Shown: in pieces, positions 20,496 to 32,682 of the stretch
Layout of the letters: every line of letters starts with the position of its first letter
Numbering within the stretch: the stretch's first letter is position 1
Source: Daphnia pulex
Lineage: Eukaryota; Arthropoda; Branchiopoda; Diplostraca; Daphniidae
Assembly (NCBI RefSeq): GCF_021134715.1
Contig: NC_060025.1
Location: 1,240,001-1,304,000, forward strand
DNA length: 64,000 nucleotides
Direction: 5' to 3'
The notes under the pieces: model-generated
What the model was told of the DNA's origin: nothing
Database searches by the model: none
The model's input: the letters and a program-made list of their open reading frames with translations, nothing else
Position numbers and translations under genes: made by a program

Positions 20496-23115
20496 AAACA
20501 TAGGACTTAAATTTTCATTAACCTTTATCATTATTTCCTTTGATCGAGTAAATATGGCTTCTTCAAATATGCTGCCTATACTGAATGAAAATTTTTTATC
20601 TTGAATTAAAAAAACTTAATTTTTCCTTTTATCAGTTGACTACTTTTACTACTTTTTGTAAAAGAACTCGGTGCGTGTAAACGCAGTATCTGTATTTACT
20701 ATTTAGGAGGCTTCAAACAGTGTTTGCATTCTGATTGGCTACCAGTAAAACTGGTCCTTAACTCCTTATGCATCGAGGATGCAAATAATTAAAAACAAAA
20801 TAAAGTATAGATTTATTGTAATTTGTTTTTAATGGAATTTTCGAATTTATTATTATTTATTTAATTTCCATCTCCTTTTCTGATGGAAAACAGATTGTTA
20901 GGATTTGAAAAATTCGGTAAATGTCTCCCACTTGTTTTTCTTGGCTAATGATGAACTTATAAAAAGAAAGATATGGGCGATTTAGGCATACTGATATTTT
21001 GTTGGCGAGGAATCCAAGGATCTCTAAAATTAAATTACCATTTTGAATTCGAAAAGTGTTCAGTTTAGGAATCTTGTGCCAGATGCTACTCGCTATATCT
21101 ATCCCAGTCCGGTAGTCCCAGACGAAGTTGTCCAACCTCCACCATCCGACAAGATCGAAGGGCTTCAGTCGTTTTTATAATTCAACTAACACTTAAGCCA
21201 TCTCATTGTTGCGTGAAGAAAATATCATCAGTGCCAATTCTATTCATTATCTGATTGGATATTTAAAAATTCTATCATTGTAGTAACACTTCAGATGTGA
21301 TATGCAGTCTGCTATTCTTGCTTTGTTGAAAAATATCTTTCTTAACTCAAGCTCAAATAAGGATATTCATAATATTACAGATTTGCCCTAGTCCTAGACC
21401 TAGATTCATATGCAAAGATCAACCATAGAACTACATTGAATGTTTTAATGTTCGAAAATATTTTAAATGTCCGACAATAGATAGACAACGATTTTAAAAC
21501 TATTTTCATGTCCGACAGTAGAACTCAATTGAATTTTAAATATCTCAAATTTCCGACAAGCCATCCATCCATCCATCCTTGTTCCTTTCCGTACATCAAA
21601 CGTGGTAATCGCGGAGGAATCTTTTGGCTCCGTCAGTAGGTGGCTAAAATCAAGTTGTCCCCCAGCCGCCAGCAGATGACGCGAGTGTCTTTGAGAGGAA
21701 GAAATTTTCGCCATTTTGTTCCGATACGTCAAAAGAAAAGGTATTCCAAATTCGTTACGGAATTGCAGTGTCGATCTACATTTTCAGCATTGAAATTTAA
21801 TGGTAAATTACTAAATTCTAGTTTGGATTTCTCAAATTCAATTAATCATAGACGTTGCTGTGTGAATGTACAGGCAATCTTGCATATAATTTCCACTTGG
21901 CCAAATAATCGATCACGTGGACTGAAACTGCTTTCCATTTTGCGGTTTTGCCGAAATGTCGTCCGTTGTTAGCTGTACTTGTTCGGATGCACGTCTAATC
22001 TCACGCAGAAACACTACAGAGGTAGTAGAGCAATTTTGTTTATCAATTTTTCTGCGATGATGCAATAGATTTTATAAGTTGGTGTTCAGGTTGGAGATTC
22101 CATTGCTTAACTGTTGCAGAATGTGAGAACTCAACAAATTCTGAGCTCCATGGCTGGCATCATGGCCACAGTGGTTTTGTTGCAGCCAGCTGGTGAAAGA
22201 CGTGATCGAGTCAAGTTGAGCTGCAGCTGCTGCATGCAGTTTATCGAGCTGGTGTTATCCTGAAGTGTCATTGCAGGAAAACTTTTTGAAATGGTAAGTT
22301 CATTAAATTTATTGGTTGTAACTTGGGAAGTCTTGCGTCTTTTTTAAAAATTCAACTGACAATTAAACTCTGATCTGATGTAGACAATAAGTGGTGCTAT
22401 TTCTTGCTTCCAAGTAATAGTTTCTGGGAAAGATATCAGATAGCAATCAGCTTCCTTTGAGTTAACAACTTTCTTCTGATCGAACTTGAACACAAATTTC
22501 CACTCTGTATTGCAAAATTTTTGCTTTTTCTTACACTTCAGAATTAGATGTACAGAATTCTCTTTTCCTGGGATTAAATCTCCATTTAAAATTTCATTTC
22601 TAATGGAATCTTGTAAAAATGTCTTTTATTTGTTTTACACAATTTCTTTTGCATCTTATGTTTGATAATGGAAAATAATACTCCTTTTTCCCCATAGGAC
22701 TTGGTGATATTTAAACTATGCCTGTGCAGTTCAATGTGCAGTGGTTTTGCCGCCTGTTTCCAGTTGAGAGATGTGATTATGCAGCTGATACAGAATTGAA
22801 GAAAAAAAACTGAAGTAGCTGTGCTGGTGTTCTCCTGAAATTGCTGTGCCACAGGAGTTGCAGATTGTGTTTGGTTTCTCATGGAAGTTTATTTAAAGAG
22901 TTTGGAGATGATCAGCCACTTCTTACTATAACTTATGTAAAACTTCAAAGTTGTAAGAAATATACCAGTCAAGTGCTAAACATGATTTTATTTTAAGTTA
23001 TAAGACACAGCAAACAAAAAACTTTAAAAGGAATTGCTTTATTGTCCCACCTCCACCCACAATTCCACCACATTTTACAATCACATACATGCAGAAATAC
23101 ATACATACACTTAAG
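20496..23115. other. Gene-poor stretch
   Basis: AT-rich sequence. It contains the orphan exon-like frame at 21064-21180 and GC-richer, exon-like patches near 21650-21740, 22097-22300 and 22698-22880 whose ends look like splice sites (for example GAAATG|GTAAGT at 22295 and CCCATAG| at 22697). These could belong to a non-coding transcript. No protein recognised. Confidence 0.4.
21064..21180 (+). other. Orphan coding-like terminal exon
   Basis: After the acceptor GTGTTCAG there are 38 open codons and a TAA. They encode a proline-rich tail including VPDATRYIYPSP, VVPDEVV and PPPSDKIEG, with codon use like neighbouring genes. No joining upstream exon was found. The antisense strand is also open across it (107 codons down to 20857). 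It may be a gene remnant or the end of an unrecognised gene. Confidence 0.35.
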
Positions 23116-23119
23116 TTAA

Positions 23120-23322
23120 CCCGTTGGCTGCCACGCCATACAACCCGTAGGTTGTTCTCTACTCTCTACGCGCCATGTCTGAAGGATCCATGACCAAGGT
23201 GGGACTTGCCATTGCTGACAAGTCCGGGGTGACAGGGGAAGATGGAATGCACGCCATTAGGAGGCCTCTAGGAGGCCCGTGCTAAGGAGGTAGGGGGGAA
23301 CAAAGGCGTGACAGTCAACGAG
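23120..23322. mobile_element. TTAA-flanked MITE (piggyBac-like), 203 bp
   Basis: TTAA at 23116-23119 and at 23323-23326 flank imperfect terminal inverted repeats. The left end reads CCCGTTGGCTGCCACGCC, and the complement of the right end reads CTCGTTGACTGTCACGCC, 15 of 18 matching. TTAA targets with C-rich short TIRs are the signature of piggyBac-superfamily elements. It is too short to encode a transposase, so it is a non-autonomous DNA transposon copy. Confidence 0.8.
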
Positions 23323-23573
23323 TTAACTAACACAAACACAAATATTACCAACAAGTCAACAACAAATGATGATCCTCGCTGACATTTTGGAGATAACGGA
23401 GATGTTTTGGTGTCCATCTTCTCGACGTCTCCTCTGCATTACCTGAATAAAAACAAAACAATTATTATTAAATTACATGTAGGTACATTGATCTGGTTTT
23501 TATGCTCAAAACTTTATAGGCGCTTGAAATTTTGCTTATAATTAGCTTTCAATATTAAGAGAGCTGTACACAG

Positions 23574-23963
23574 AACAAAGCTCACTTGCTACTTTGATGA
23601 AAAAATTTCCGGAAGTAAACCGGAAGTAACCACAGCGCCTCAACCACTGAGCTGTCATAAAATTAAACCACATATTCGTGATCTCCATGAAATTTGGGGT
23701 CGATTAGGTGTGATTTGAACGAAATCCAAAATTTTGCCAAAATCGAGAATTTTCCTGAACTATAGTTCAAGAAAATTTTCAAAACCGGAAGTACGAAAAC
23801 GTACAAAACAAAACATGAACTTTATCACAAATTTGACGAGGATCACGAATTTGTGGTTCTTTTGTGCGTCAAATGAATATTTACTAAACTACTGACTGAA
23901 ATCAGGAAACCGGAAGTAGAAAAAAATAACACATTATTAAAAATCTAACAAGTGAGCTTTGTT
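23574..23963. mobile_element. Non-autonomous TIR element, 390 bp
   Basis: AACAAAGCTCACTTG at 23574-23588 is perfectly mirrored by CAAGTGAGCTTTGTT at 23949-23963. The interior repeats ACCGGAAGTA-type motifs (about 23611, 23624, 23785 and 23910) and is AT-rich without coding capacity. A target duplication is not obvious, so the superfamily is not assigned. Confidence 0.75.
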
Positions 23964-25706
23964 GGTGGAATAGTTATCGTCAGTTTTCACAAAAAAATTT
24001 CCACACAACAGCTGCCCATAAATGTTTAAAGAGATTTGAAAGTAACTGAAACTGACTGTTTTGACAGCTGACAATTATCGAAAAGCCATCTAGCGTTAGA
24101 AAAAAACGTCTAAGTAACAATATGTTTGCGCGCAAGTAGGGCCTGATTTCGGAATTATTACAGACACAAGTAAGTATACTATTAGAATAGATAATCTACG
24201 AAAATAAGTTAATTTTCGGGTACCTGGGCATGATCCCGTGGTGAGTGATTGTGGGTGTGTAACAGCGGCAAGGAAGCGACCACTGAAGTGTTCCAACTCG
24301 TCAGTGAGGAAAGACAAGTTGTATTTTTGTGTACAAAGCGATGAAGCAGAAGCTGGATGAGCTTACGTCGGGAAAATAAGGATGGAGCAGAACGTTGGTC
24401 ATGGACAAAAGCCAGCGTTGGCTCAAGAATATCCGTGCCAGGACCACACGATTCCACAAAGAAACTGCGTGCTCTGTAAAACAAAAAAATATTTTACATT
24501 AATTAAAATATAAAAATGAATAAAACTTATCAATCTTTACTTTTTCTAAGAAGCACTCTGAAAAGTTCATGATGACAAAACCGTAAAAAGGAATTCACAG
24601 CAACCAACAGCATTACTCTGCATTATGAGATAATTTTTATGATGCTAAAGAAAGTTCATGAAGTATTGCAGTAGCGTGGTGATAGGTGGTTCACTTCACA
24701 CTCTTCATGTAACTGAAACTCTAAGTGGAAATGGGACAAGGAAATTCTCTATGTTATTACCAATTTACACAAATTTGCCTATTACAAAATAAAACTCTAC
24801 CTATCTCTTAGCTGGGTTACCTTCTAAACTGAAGTAAAAACAGCCATAACAACAAACATGCTGTTGAAGGGTACACCACCAAAATTGCGAGATTTCGAAA
24901 AGATCCTATGGTTCATAAGCAAGAATATCTATGTTATATGAATCTGAATTGTAATGGTCTGGTAGCACCGTAGCAGTAATGGGGAAATACCTTATCTCAG
25001 CACATTTATATTCCACTATATGTGTGCTTCAAATCTGAGTTTTAGGCTTTTGACAGCATGAAGATCTAATGGATGGAAATTGACTGAGCCCTAAGTCAAC
25101 TTGTTGGAATGACTAACAGTATGCATCTAGAAATTGAAGAAATAAGTTGGTACAATAAAAAAATAAGAACAAAATAAGAATAAAGATAAACCATTTAAAC
25201 CTACATAAGATACGAAGTTCAATTTGGTATTTGAAATCACAGGAATAAGTATAAATAAGCAACAATTTGTTTCGCTCATTTCGCCTCGTTTCACCATGAA
25301 AGATCAACATCGGCGACTCTGGCGACATCTAGTAATGAGTTTTTGAATCTTAAGTTGATTGCACAGTCAATCACAGACAGACATGACGTTACACGTCGTA
25401 ACTTCATAAGTTACTTAAAAAGTTTAACAACGGAGATCGGATAACTAGTTAATTGTTTTTAAGTTATAGATAAAACATTTTTTAGCTAAAAATTCTTACT
25501 GCATTCTTGACTAACTTATACTACTTCTTGACTTTCATGTACCTGGCCAACTGGGTACAACTGCTCGTGACAATAGAAATGAAATGGTGAATGGTCTAAT
25601 CCAAAAATGCAAGCTCACAACCTATGTCTTCTGAAGCAAAATCATTTCTGTTGCAGGTTAGTTATTTTACCAAAAATATTTTGAATTACTGTTTTTCAAG
25701 ACAATA
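23964..25706. other. Gene-poor stretch
   Basis: It contains one exon-like segment on the minus strand (24473-24224) and otherwise AT-rich sequence. No protein family recognised. Confidence 0.4.
24224..24473 (-). ncRNA. Candidate spliced-transcript exon
   Basis: On the minus strand the segment starts after TTTTACAG and ends before GTACCC. It is GC-richer than its surroundings and stays open in one frame, but without a known motif. I call it a possible exon of a non-coding or fast-evolving transcript only. Confidence 0.2.
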
Positions 25707-26338
25707 ATGCTCACATTAATTTTTCCCTTTCAAGTTGTAAATCTTCAAGATATTGATGCCTTCGCCAGATCTAATTCTTTGATGCTATCTATTTTGCGAC
25801 AACAGCAAGAAAATGCTGCTACTCATAATTTTATGGTTACCACTTACCACCAGTCACCACTTTGTTCTAATTTAGGACAAGGTAAGATTGACAGATTTAA
25901 GATTGATAGATTAAGGTATTGCTGATTCAAAAAGCTTGCTTTGAACTGACTCTGAGGTTCATCTGAGGTTTCATAGTTAGGCTATAGTTCTACTTGTGTC
26001 ATTTTTGTTATCGTCACATGAGAATTCACTGCTTGTAAGTAATTGATTTTTTTAAAGCAGAATTAACATCCAGTTAAATTCTTAGCTTCTCTTTCTTCTT
26101 TGTTGTAGTTTAAATCACACATCTTGTTAAGTTTCAACAATAGCTATGATCAGATATTGTTTTCAGAATTTTTTTGTTTAACTAAAACCACTAAAGCTAG
26201 AGTCATTAATTTGTGTTTTCAGACAGCATTTCCATTGATAGTGAAGATTTAATTAATTTCATTTCGGTTACAGGTTTATCTTGTATGTTCGCGTATTTGC
26301 TGTCCGCTGTGGTACGTTGTTTCAGCCTATGCTGGTGA
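25707..26338 (+). CDS. Small hypothetical protein
   Basis: An open segment 25707-25881 ends at a GTAAGA donor and joins in phase to 26223-26338, for about 96 aa. The first part reads LQDIDAFARSNSLMLSILRQ and has a helical look; the second, DSISIDSEDLINFIS, is acidic and ends in a hydrophobic/cysteine tail. The start is uncertain: an acceptor lies at 25734, so the ATG at 25707 may be intronic and the true 5' exon upstream (a candidate near 25605-25654 does not match in phase). No family recognised. Confidence 0.3.
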
Positions 26339-27442
26339 TAGATCTTTCTGCATCAAATTCAATTAGCCGTTCCTTAGTGCTGCTGTCGTGTTACCAAAGT
26401 TACATAATTATTTAATGTAGTTCACAGTTAATATGTTAAGAAGGAACAAAAAAGAAATATCCGGATGCTTAATTGTTTGTGTCCAACAAGTAATAAACAT
26501 GTTTTCGGGATTGGGAAAGGAAAGTGGAGGATGTTGGAGGGAGGGGGTAATTCAAGTTTGGATAAAAAAGTTAATTTATAACCCTACAAACTTTTCCCTA
26601 CCAATTCTTCAAGCCCCACAAACATACACCTTTTAATCCTCAAAATTATACCCTAAACCACGTAAACCAATGTTAAAGCCAAAAACAATGTAATGCAAAA
26701 TGAATAAAAAAGTTATATTTCAATTCAACTTAAATCAATAATTCAATAAACAGAGCGTCCGGTTCAAAACGTTTTTCTACTGTACGAGTTTATTGCAAAC
26801 CCGCCACCACCGCTGCGGCAATGAGACAAAAAACGATAGACTATTTGTACGGAAATCTGCGTGACTGACGCAGATGTCCGCAAAACAAATCCACGGCTTT
26901 TTCTTTCATTGGGTAGTGGGCTGCTTCTTATAAACTCGCACATGCTGTTATAGGTTTTGTCTACGGCCCCCAGAGATATGTATCTGGACCGAGAAGAAGA
27001 GAGAAGAGTGCGAGGCAAGTTTTACTGGGGAGCGATTAGTCATAATAGGCTTCCGGGTTAGACTCATGACCCTCCAAAAGTTTTCATCGGATCATGCGCC
27101 TTCCAAGTCCCCGTTCGACCAGAGCCCTCCCCTCCTCCTGGTTTCACAGCGGGTGAGTGACCACCGGCGGGCGTTGGTTAGTGGTTAGTTAGGGAAACGG
27201 GGCCACAGAAAAGAAGGGAGCCCAGATATGCACTTGTAATTTAACTAACAATACAATTTATCAGTCTTGAATAACAGCATGCTCTCAAGGTTGGTTTCCA
27301 GCAATGGTTGAAGTCCACGATAAGTAGCGAAGGATTACCCTGTAAGCAAAACGAACATTTATTTGGATGACAAAAATTTTTAATAACATTTCAGCGACAG
27401 AAAACATTACCTCATATCAAGAGGGCCCGTTTAAGGAAGTAA
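26339..27442. other. Non-coding stretch with a GC-rich island
   Basis: 26760-27220 is markedly more GC-rich than its surroundings and holds TATAAAC-like and CT-rich motifs. It could be a promoter or first exon of a transcript. A minus-strand frame at 27018-26764 shows no known domain. Confidence 0.35.
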
Positions 27443-28718
27443 AAGGGGAGAATCAAGGGTAGCAGCCATTAGGTTAGCAAACAAGGGACCTAGTTTTCTT
27501 TCTTGAAAGGACATTTCTTCTGATAAAGTCTATTATCATTTAGAAACCTGTAATTTGGAACCTGTAAATAAAAACAAATAAATGTCACCTTGTTTAAAAT
27601 TTATGTCATCAATGTGCTTGATGTTTATGATCTGAAAGAATAATTAAACAGTTATCGGTATATCGAAATTGCCTCTAAACATTAGATAAACGTAAGTGCA
27701 GATCAAAACTTTTAAAACATATTAGACTGCAACGAAGAAAGATCATTAACATGACAAGTGAACTTACAGGTTCTCTTCAGTTATCCAAGGTTCTCTAGAA
27801 GATGGAATGAGAGATTGGTCCATGGTAAAGGGCAGCATGAAATCGCCCCTAAATATTAGATAGACATTAGGTAGACGTCCTTGAAATGCTCGCAAAACTT
27901 GAACAGAAAGTAAACTTGAAAACAAACACATCCCTGCTCTACCTCGTCGACATTCAATTCACAAATAACAATGACATAAAAGACAATATAAAGATCAGAT
28001 ATTAAATACTCACGCAATATTTTTCTCTCTAAAATCATCATCTCGTCCAAGGAAACGTCATCACACATCGCGAACAGCCAAAAATTTAAAGGGTAAAAAC
28101 TCCGTGCTGTGTTGAGAGCAGGGTAGTAGAAGCCGGTTGGGTAGTCGAATGATGCTGGCCGCCTATATGATGTTCATCTTCTCGGTCATTACCCAAATGG
28201 CTAAATCAAGAAACAAAATGTAAACGAAATTTAAATTCAGTGGCATGACAAGATGAAGTTACACAGGTAACGCCAATCACGTTTCCTGAGCAATCCAGAA
28301 ATTAGAATGAGTCAATTTCGATGACAATACAAATGATCCGCGTTGAACGTGTAGTCATTGGCCTCATTGCCTTATTTTGGAGTGACAACCAGACATTTGG
28401 TCTTACAGGCCATATCTAAATAAGAAACCAAACAAATGTTAACATTGTTATTAGGATGACAACTTCTCTAAATTGAAAGTAAACACAAGTTCCATTTATG
28501 ATAGCTTGATCATAATATGAACCTCTTTTATGGTTGTTGACAAACAGGGAGATTCAAGGGTGGCAGACAACAGGTTAGCAAACAAGGAATGTTGTTGACT
28601 GTGAAGTCCTTGTCCTTTTTGAACGAAGAAAGTAACATGATAAGTGAACTTACACATGAAACCACCAATCAGTTATCCAAGATTCTCTAGAAGATGGAAT
28701 GAGAGATTGTTCCATGCT
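27443..28718 (-). repeat. Local segmental duplication with exon-like blocks
   Basis: Two blocks recur in the same order: 27443-27488 with 28546-28588, and 27731-27825 with 28622-28718. The second spacer is about 210 bases shorter. Read on the minus strand, the second block ends in a conserved GTAAGTTCACTT donor. It carries a short frame, MDQSLIPSSREPWIT in one copy (27823-27764) and MEQSLIPSSRESWIT in the other (28715-28650). It looks like duplicated exons of a transcript; coding status is unproven. Confidence 0.65.
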
Positions 28719-29525
28719 GGAGTTGGTGATCTAGCAAGTCCAATAGAAACAGCGGACATCTAAGATGAATCCTAATAAAACATGAGAAGAATTTAGGTTT
28801 CAGCATGTAATACAGCTAGTGTTGGTTGTTACCTGTATCATTTTGATGGCACATTCAGTAGAATAGAATGAGTTTGAACAAAATAGTTGAGGGTAGGCTG
28901 CACGACTTTCACGTTTCCCCAGACTCTAAGTTGAAGAAAAACAATAAGGTTATCCAACATATACACGGAATAGAACACATCACCGACAAGTTACAGACGA
29001 AGTTACTAGAATTTAACATTGGTAATTTTCGAAGATATGATCCATAATCCATCAGCACACAATTCAGGTAAAATCAAAACCCTAATCAGAGGAAAATTGG
29101 CGTCCCATTCTTACAAAGCACCCACACTTCAACTGTCAAAGAAAGAAGAAAGAACCAAGAAGATTAGGGGCTAAAGGGCTAGCATGCGCCAAATAAATGA
29201 AGATAACTCTGACCGCCAGATGGCATTTTCAGTGTCAAAGTATGAACTAACCACTCAGCACCAGCCATGACCATATAAAAAAATCAGGAATAATAATAAT
29301 AACGACCAAATTCATCAGGATTCAGGACTCAGGAGGACTTGATTATACTAACTTGGCTTTAAGCAGAGCGACTGATTTGTAGTAAAGAAAAGGGAACGGA
29401 CTGCATTCACTTCCACTTCATCTTCGCTCAACATCTTGCAAAACATAATATCACAGCATAAATTCTTATTATTCGAACTTAATGGTAAAAAGAAACCAAA
29501 GCGCGGAGGATTTAACGGGGCTTTA
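28719..29525. other. Non-coding stretch
   Basis: AT-rich, with short minus-strand exon-like fragments (for example a frame near 29440-29350 beginning MFCKMLSEDEVEV) but no supportable gene. Confidence 0.35.
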
Positions 29526-29780
29526 TTAAACAAGCGAAGGGTAAGGCGCAATCACAAGTTGGTTGTTATTAGGCTCAATTAGAACGTCGCATATTTTGCC
29601 AGCGAGATACGACTCTCTAAGTATTTCACACGGCCAAAAACTTTTCTTAATTACATCAAACTGAAGTGACTTACACAACTGAATTATTCTAGGGAATTTT
29701 AAAGAAGAAATGTTAAAAAGCCCCTCTGCAAACTTTTTTAAACAAATTTTGGTTTTGTGATTTGAGTATTCAATTTCCAA
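29526..29780 (-). CDS. Small hypothetical protein, 84 aa
   Basis: An uninterrupted minus-strand frame starts MEIEYSNHKTKICLKKF and contains SFWPCEILRESYLAGKICD. It lies 126 bases downstream of the LRR gene's stop. It has a hydrophobic/basic mix without a signal peptide. It could be a small gene, a remnant of an LRR relative, or chance. I do not recognise it. Confidence 0.25.
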   Translation of the reverse strand: MEIEYSNHKTKICLKKFAEGLFNISSLKFPRIIQLCKSLQFDVIKKSFWPCEILRESYLAGKICDVLIEPNNNQLVIAPYPSLV

Positions 29781-29905
29781 AACATTTCACGGATGAGAAA
29801 ACATTTAGATAAGTAAATGTCTTACATTATCAAAGAATTGAAATTGAAATATTTATCAAACGTACAAAAAAACGGGGGACAAATTATGTAACTTAAATGA
29901 TCGAC

Positions 29906-31773
29906 TTAATCGTTTTCAGGTATAGGAATCTCTTGAAACACAATACAGCCAAACATGAAATTCCAGTCGTTTTGAATAGCTGTGTTTTTCCATGTGACAA
30001 TATTATCCAACGTCAGTTTACTGCAGCCAATTAGCAAGATCTTCTTGATTCCATTTTCTTGCATAAACACATTGACACTTCTGTTGGTGATGGAATGGCA
30101 ACCACCTAGTACCAGTTCCTCCAGATGCAAGAAAGGATTCGATTGTGCAGCTGTTAGTAACACATCATCTGTGAGCGTATCGCAATTTCGTATGTCGATT
30201 TCAACAAGTAAAGGTGATAATAAGAGAAACGCCAGATTTTCGGAGGGAATACAAGAGTTGGGATTGGGACCACGGCAACTAGCACAGCAGGATCCAAGGC
30301 ATAATTTGACGAGATTCTTTAGTTTCGGAAGGTCCAATTTGATTCGTTTGGGTCGAGAGGAATTCCACGTGGAGGTAGTGTACTTGCGATTACCCGTGAG
30401 TGCTAGGACGTCAAGATTTGGGCATAGCTCGCAGATGGTGTTGATATTGATAGGGATGCCAAGATCCTGAAGTTTCAGTACCTTCAAATTTCGTCCTTTA
30501 GCTTCCAGAAGGGGAGTAACGCCATCATCGAAAGTAATTTCACTTGAATCTTCACATCCTTTGATGATGAGCTCACATAGTCTTTCAACAGAAATAAGGG
30601 ATAAAAGGTCTGCGTTCTTCAATCCAGCTATCGCAGTAATGTGCACTTTTAACAGGGACGGACAAAGAGACAACACCATCTTGAGTGAACCCCAAGTGTA
30701 AGGAGAAGAGTACTTTTTCTTGAGTTTCAAATCAACGAAGGAATACTTGGGAATTTCCAGCTGCTCTTTGCTCCGGAAGTCCCGCTGATGCATCTCCGCC
30801 AAGATTTGAATTGAGGCCATATCACAGTATTCCAATTCAGGCAAATTTTTAATGGCTACTTGAATGCCGCTATTGGTTACTTGGGTTCCATTGGTCCATA
30901 GTTTAACAATTGATTTGCATAGACCCAGTGATTCATTTTTGTTTCCCAAATGATCAACACTGACAAACAATGATGCTAATCCAACATCTGTAACTTTAGA
31001 GCAGAATGAAACATCCAGTTCTCTAAAATAAAAACAAGAGAATTTAAATTATTACAAATTTTAAGTGAGAAAAGCAAGTTGAGAAGTGCTAAACCTCAAA
31101 TCTTTGCAAAAAGCACCAAGAATTTCCAAACAACTGTCCCCAATTTCACCATCTCCAATGTTCAATACTCTGAGTTGTTGAAATCTCTGGAGGTATGGTT
31201 CCAGGTTGTAAGGAAAGATATCACATCCTGGAGAACGAATGACTTCCAAATTTTTCAACAACTAAAAAAATGTAAATTTAGTCATGATGTACAACAAAAA
31301 GGGTAACTTGTGCAAATTGATTTCTAACTGGACATCTTTTCGAAGCAACTTGAAGAAACCCATCAACGTTTTCAGCTGTTTGGTTGACCATGGCGATTCC
31401 TTCAGATATTAGCATTTCCAGGTAACACCACAGCAACTGATTTCCTTTAGACCTCTCTTTCTGGCGGAATTTGAAAGGAATAAGCTTTGTGATATCCAAC
31501 AATAGTGTTGATGCTGAAAAGGGGGATCAAAACAACACATCAAATGTTTGGTTTACCAAATGTAACATTTTGAAACTTACGCAATAAATCAAAAAAATTC
31601 GATACACGTTTGTAAAGCTCATCATCTTCTCCTTTTTCCAGTAAATCAATGACAGTAGACCCACTATCACTTACTTTTTCAACTAACAACCGATTGATCC
31701 AGTCATCGACAGCCCTCTCTACTTCGTCTAGACATAATCCTTTAAGGGATTTCATTTCCCTGGCGCGAGGCAT
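29906..31773 (-). CDS. LRR protein, AMN1/F-box-LRR-like (paralogue 1)
   Basis: Exons 31773-31581, 31513-31308, 31261-31095 and 31022-29906 give about 560 aa. It opens MPRAREMKSLKGLCLDEV, followed by a helical N-terminal region of about 130 residues. Cysteine-containing leucine-rich repeats run through the rest, for example RELDVSFCSKVTDVGLASL, LVEIDIRNCDTLTDDVL and LEELVLGGCHSITNRSV. These LxxLxLxxCxxITD repeats are the AMN1/FBXL type, which form solenoids that recognise protein targets, often in SCF ubiquitin ligases. A canonical F-box is not obvious; the N-terminal helices may replace it, somewhat like ZYG11 proteins. A close paralogue with the same four-exon structure lies at 39070-41041. 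Confidence 0.83.
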
Positions 31774-32682
31774 GTTGAATTGGGTTAATACTCAGAAACT
31801 TTAAAATATTCTCTTTTTAGAACAACCCTTTTGAGCTTCGACCATCCCGTTCCATACACCACGCTGTTTTGTTTCAGTACTATGTATCCTGCTGTGTTAA
31901 ACTCAACCTCCCAACCTCTAATAAAACAGACAACTGTAGATTGCCAAACTTACTGAATTTGAGCTCAAGTTGTCGCTTATCTTTTGTCTGGATCAAATTA
32001 AAGATAAAGCATAGATAAAGTGATTGAAGTCAAATTAAAACAATGCAAAAAATAATTTTTATAATGCCCACAATTTTTGGTTCACGTCTTAACGTAAGAT
32101 TAATCCGAAAATAGAGCAACAATGAAAGGCGTGATTGCCGATAATCAGCAAATAAATCAACACGGTTTATAAAAAGCGTTTCAGAACTTATTGCACATTT
32201 AAGAAACCGATTAAATCAATTAAATCATCACCAAGTTTTCTGTTTCCAACCAGGCAACCATGATGCAGCGATCAGTGGGTTCCATCAAAAAATTACTGTC
32301 GGGGATGATAAAACTTGAGCAATAGGGCTAATAAGAATGCCATAGAGTATTTATTTAAAGACTAGGGAAGTGGAACACTGTGGACATGTACGTACTAAAA
32401 CAATCAGTAGATTTTCCGGGGTAATAAATTTAATTAAATATGTGAACTTTTGTTTTTGTTAATCAAATTTAAAAAAAAAATGTGGCTGACTGAATTTGAA
32501 TACCAATTTTTCTGAGTGGAAAAACTCAAAAAAGCAACACGTCATTAAGGGACTAAAGGTTGCGTTAAAAACGTGATAAATCGAAAGGCAAAAAATTTAA
32601 AAAAAAAACTAGAAAATTATAATAATTTATTACGAGATAATTTATGATAATGTATGGTAACCCGATCATAAAATAAATAGTG
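31774..32682. other. Promoter of LRR paralogue 1 and 3' flank of the GMC gene
   Basis: AT-rich. No independent gene recognised. Confidence 0.5.
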
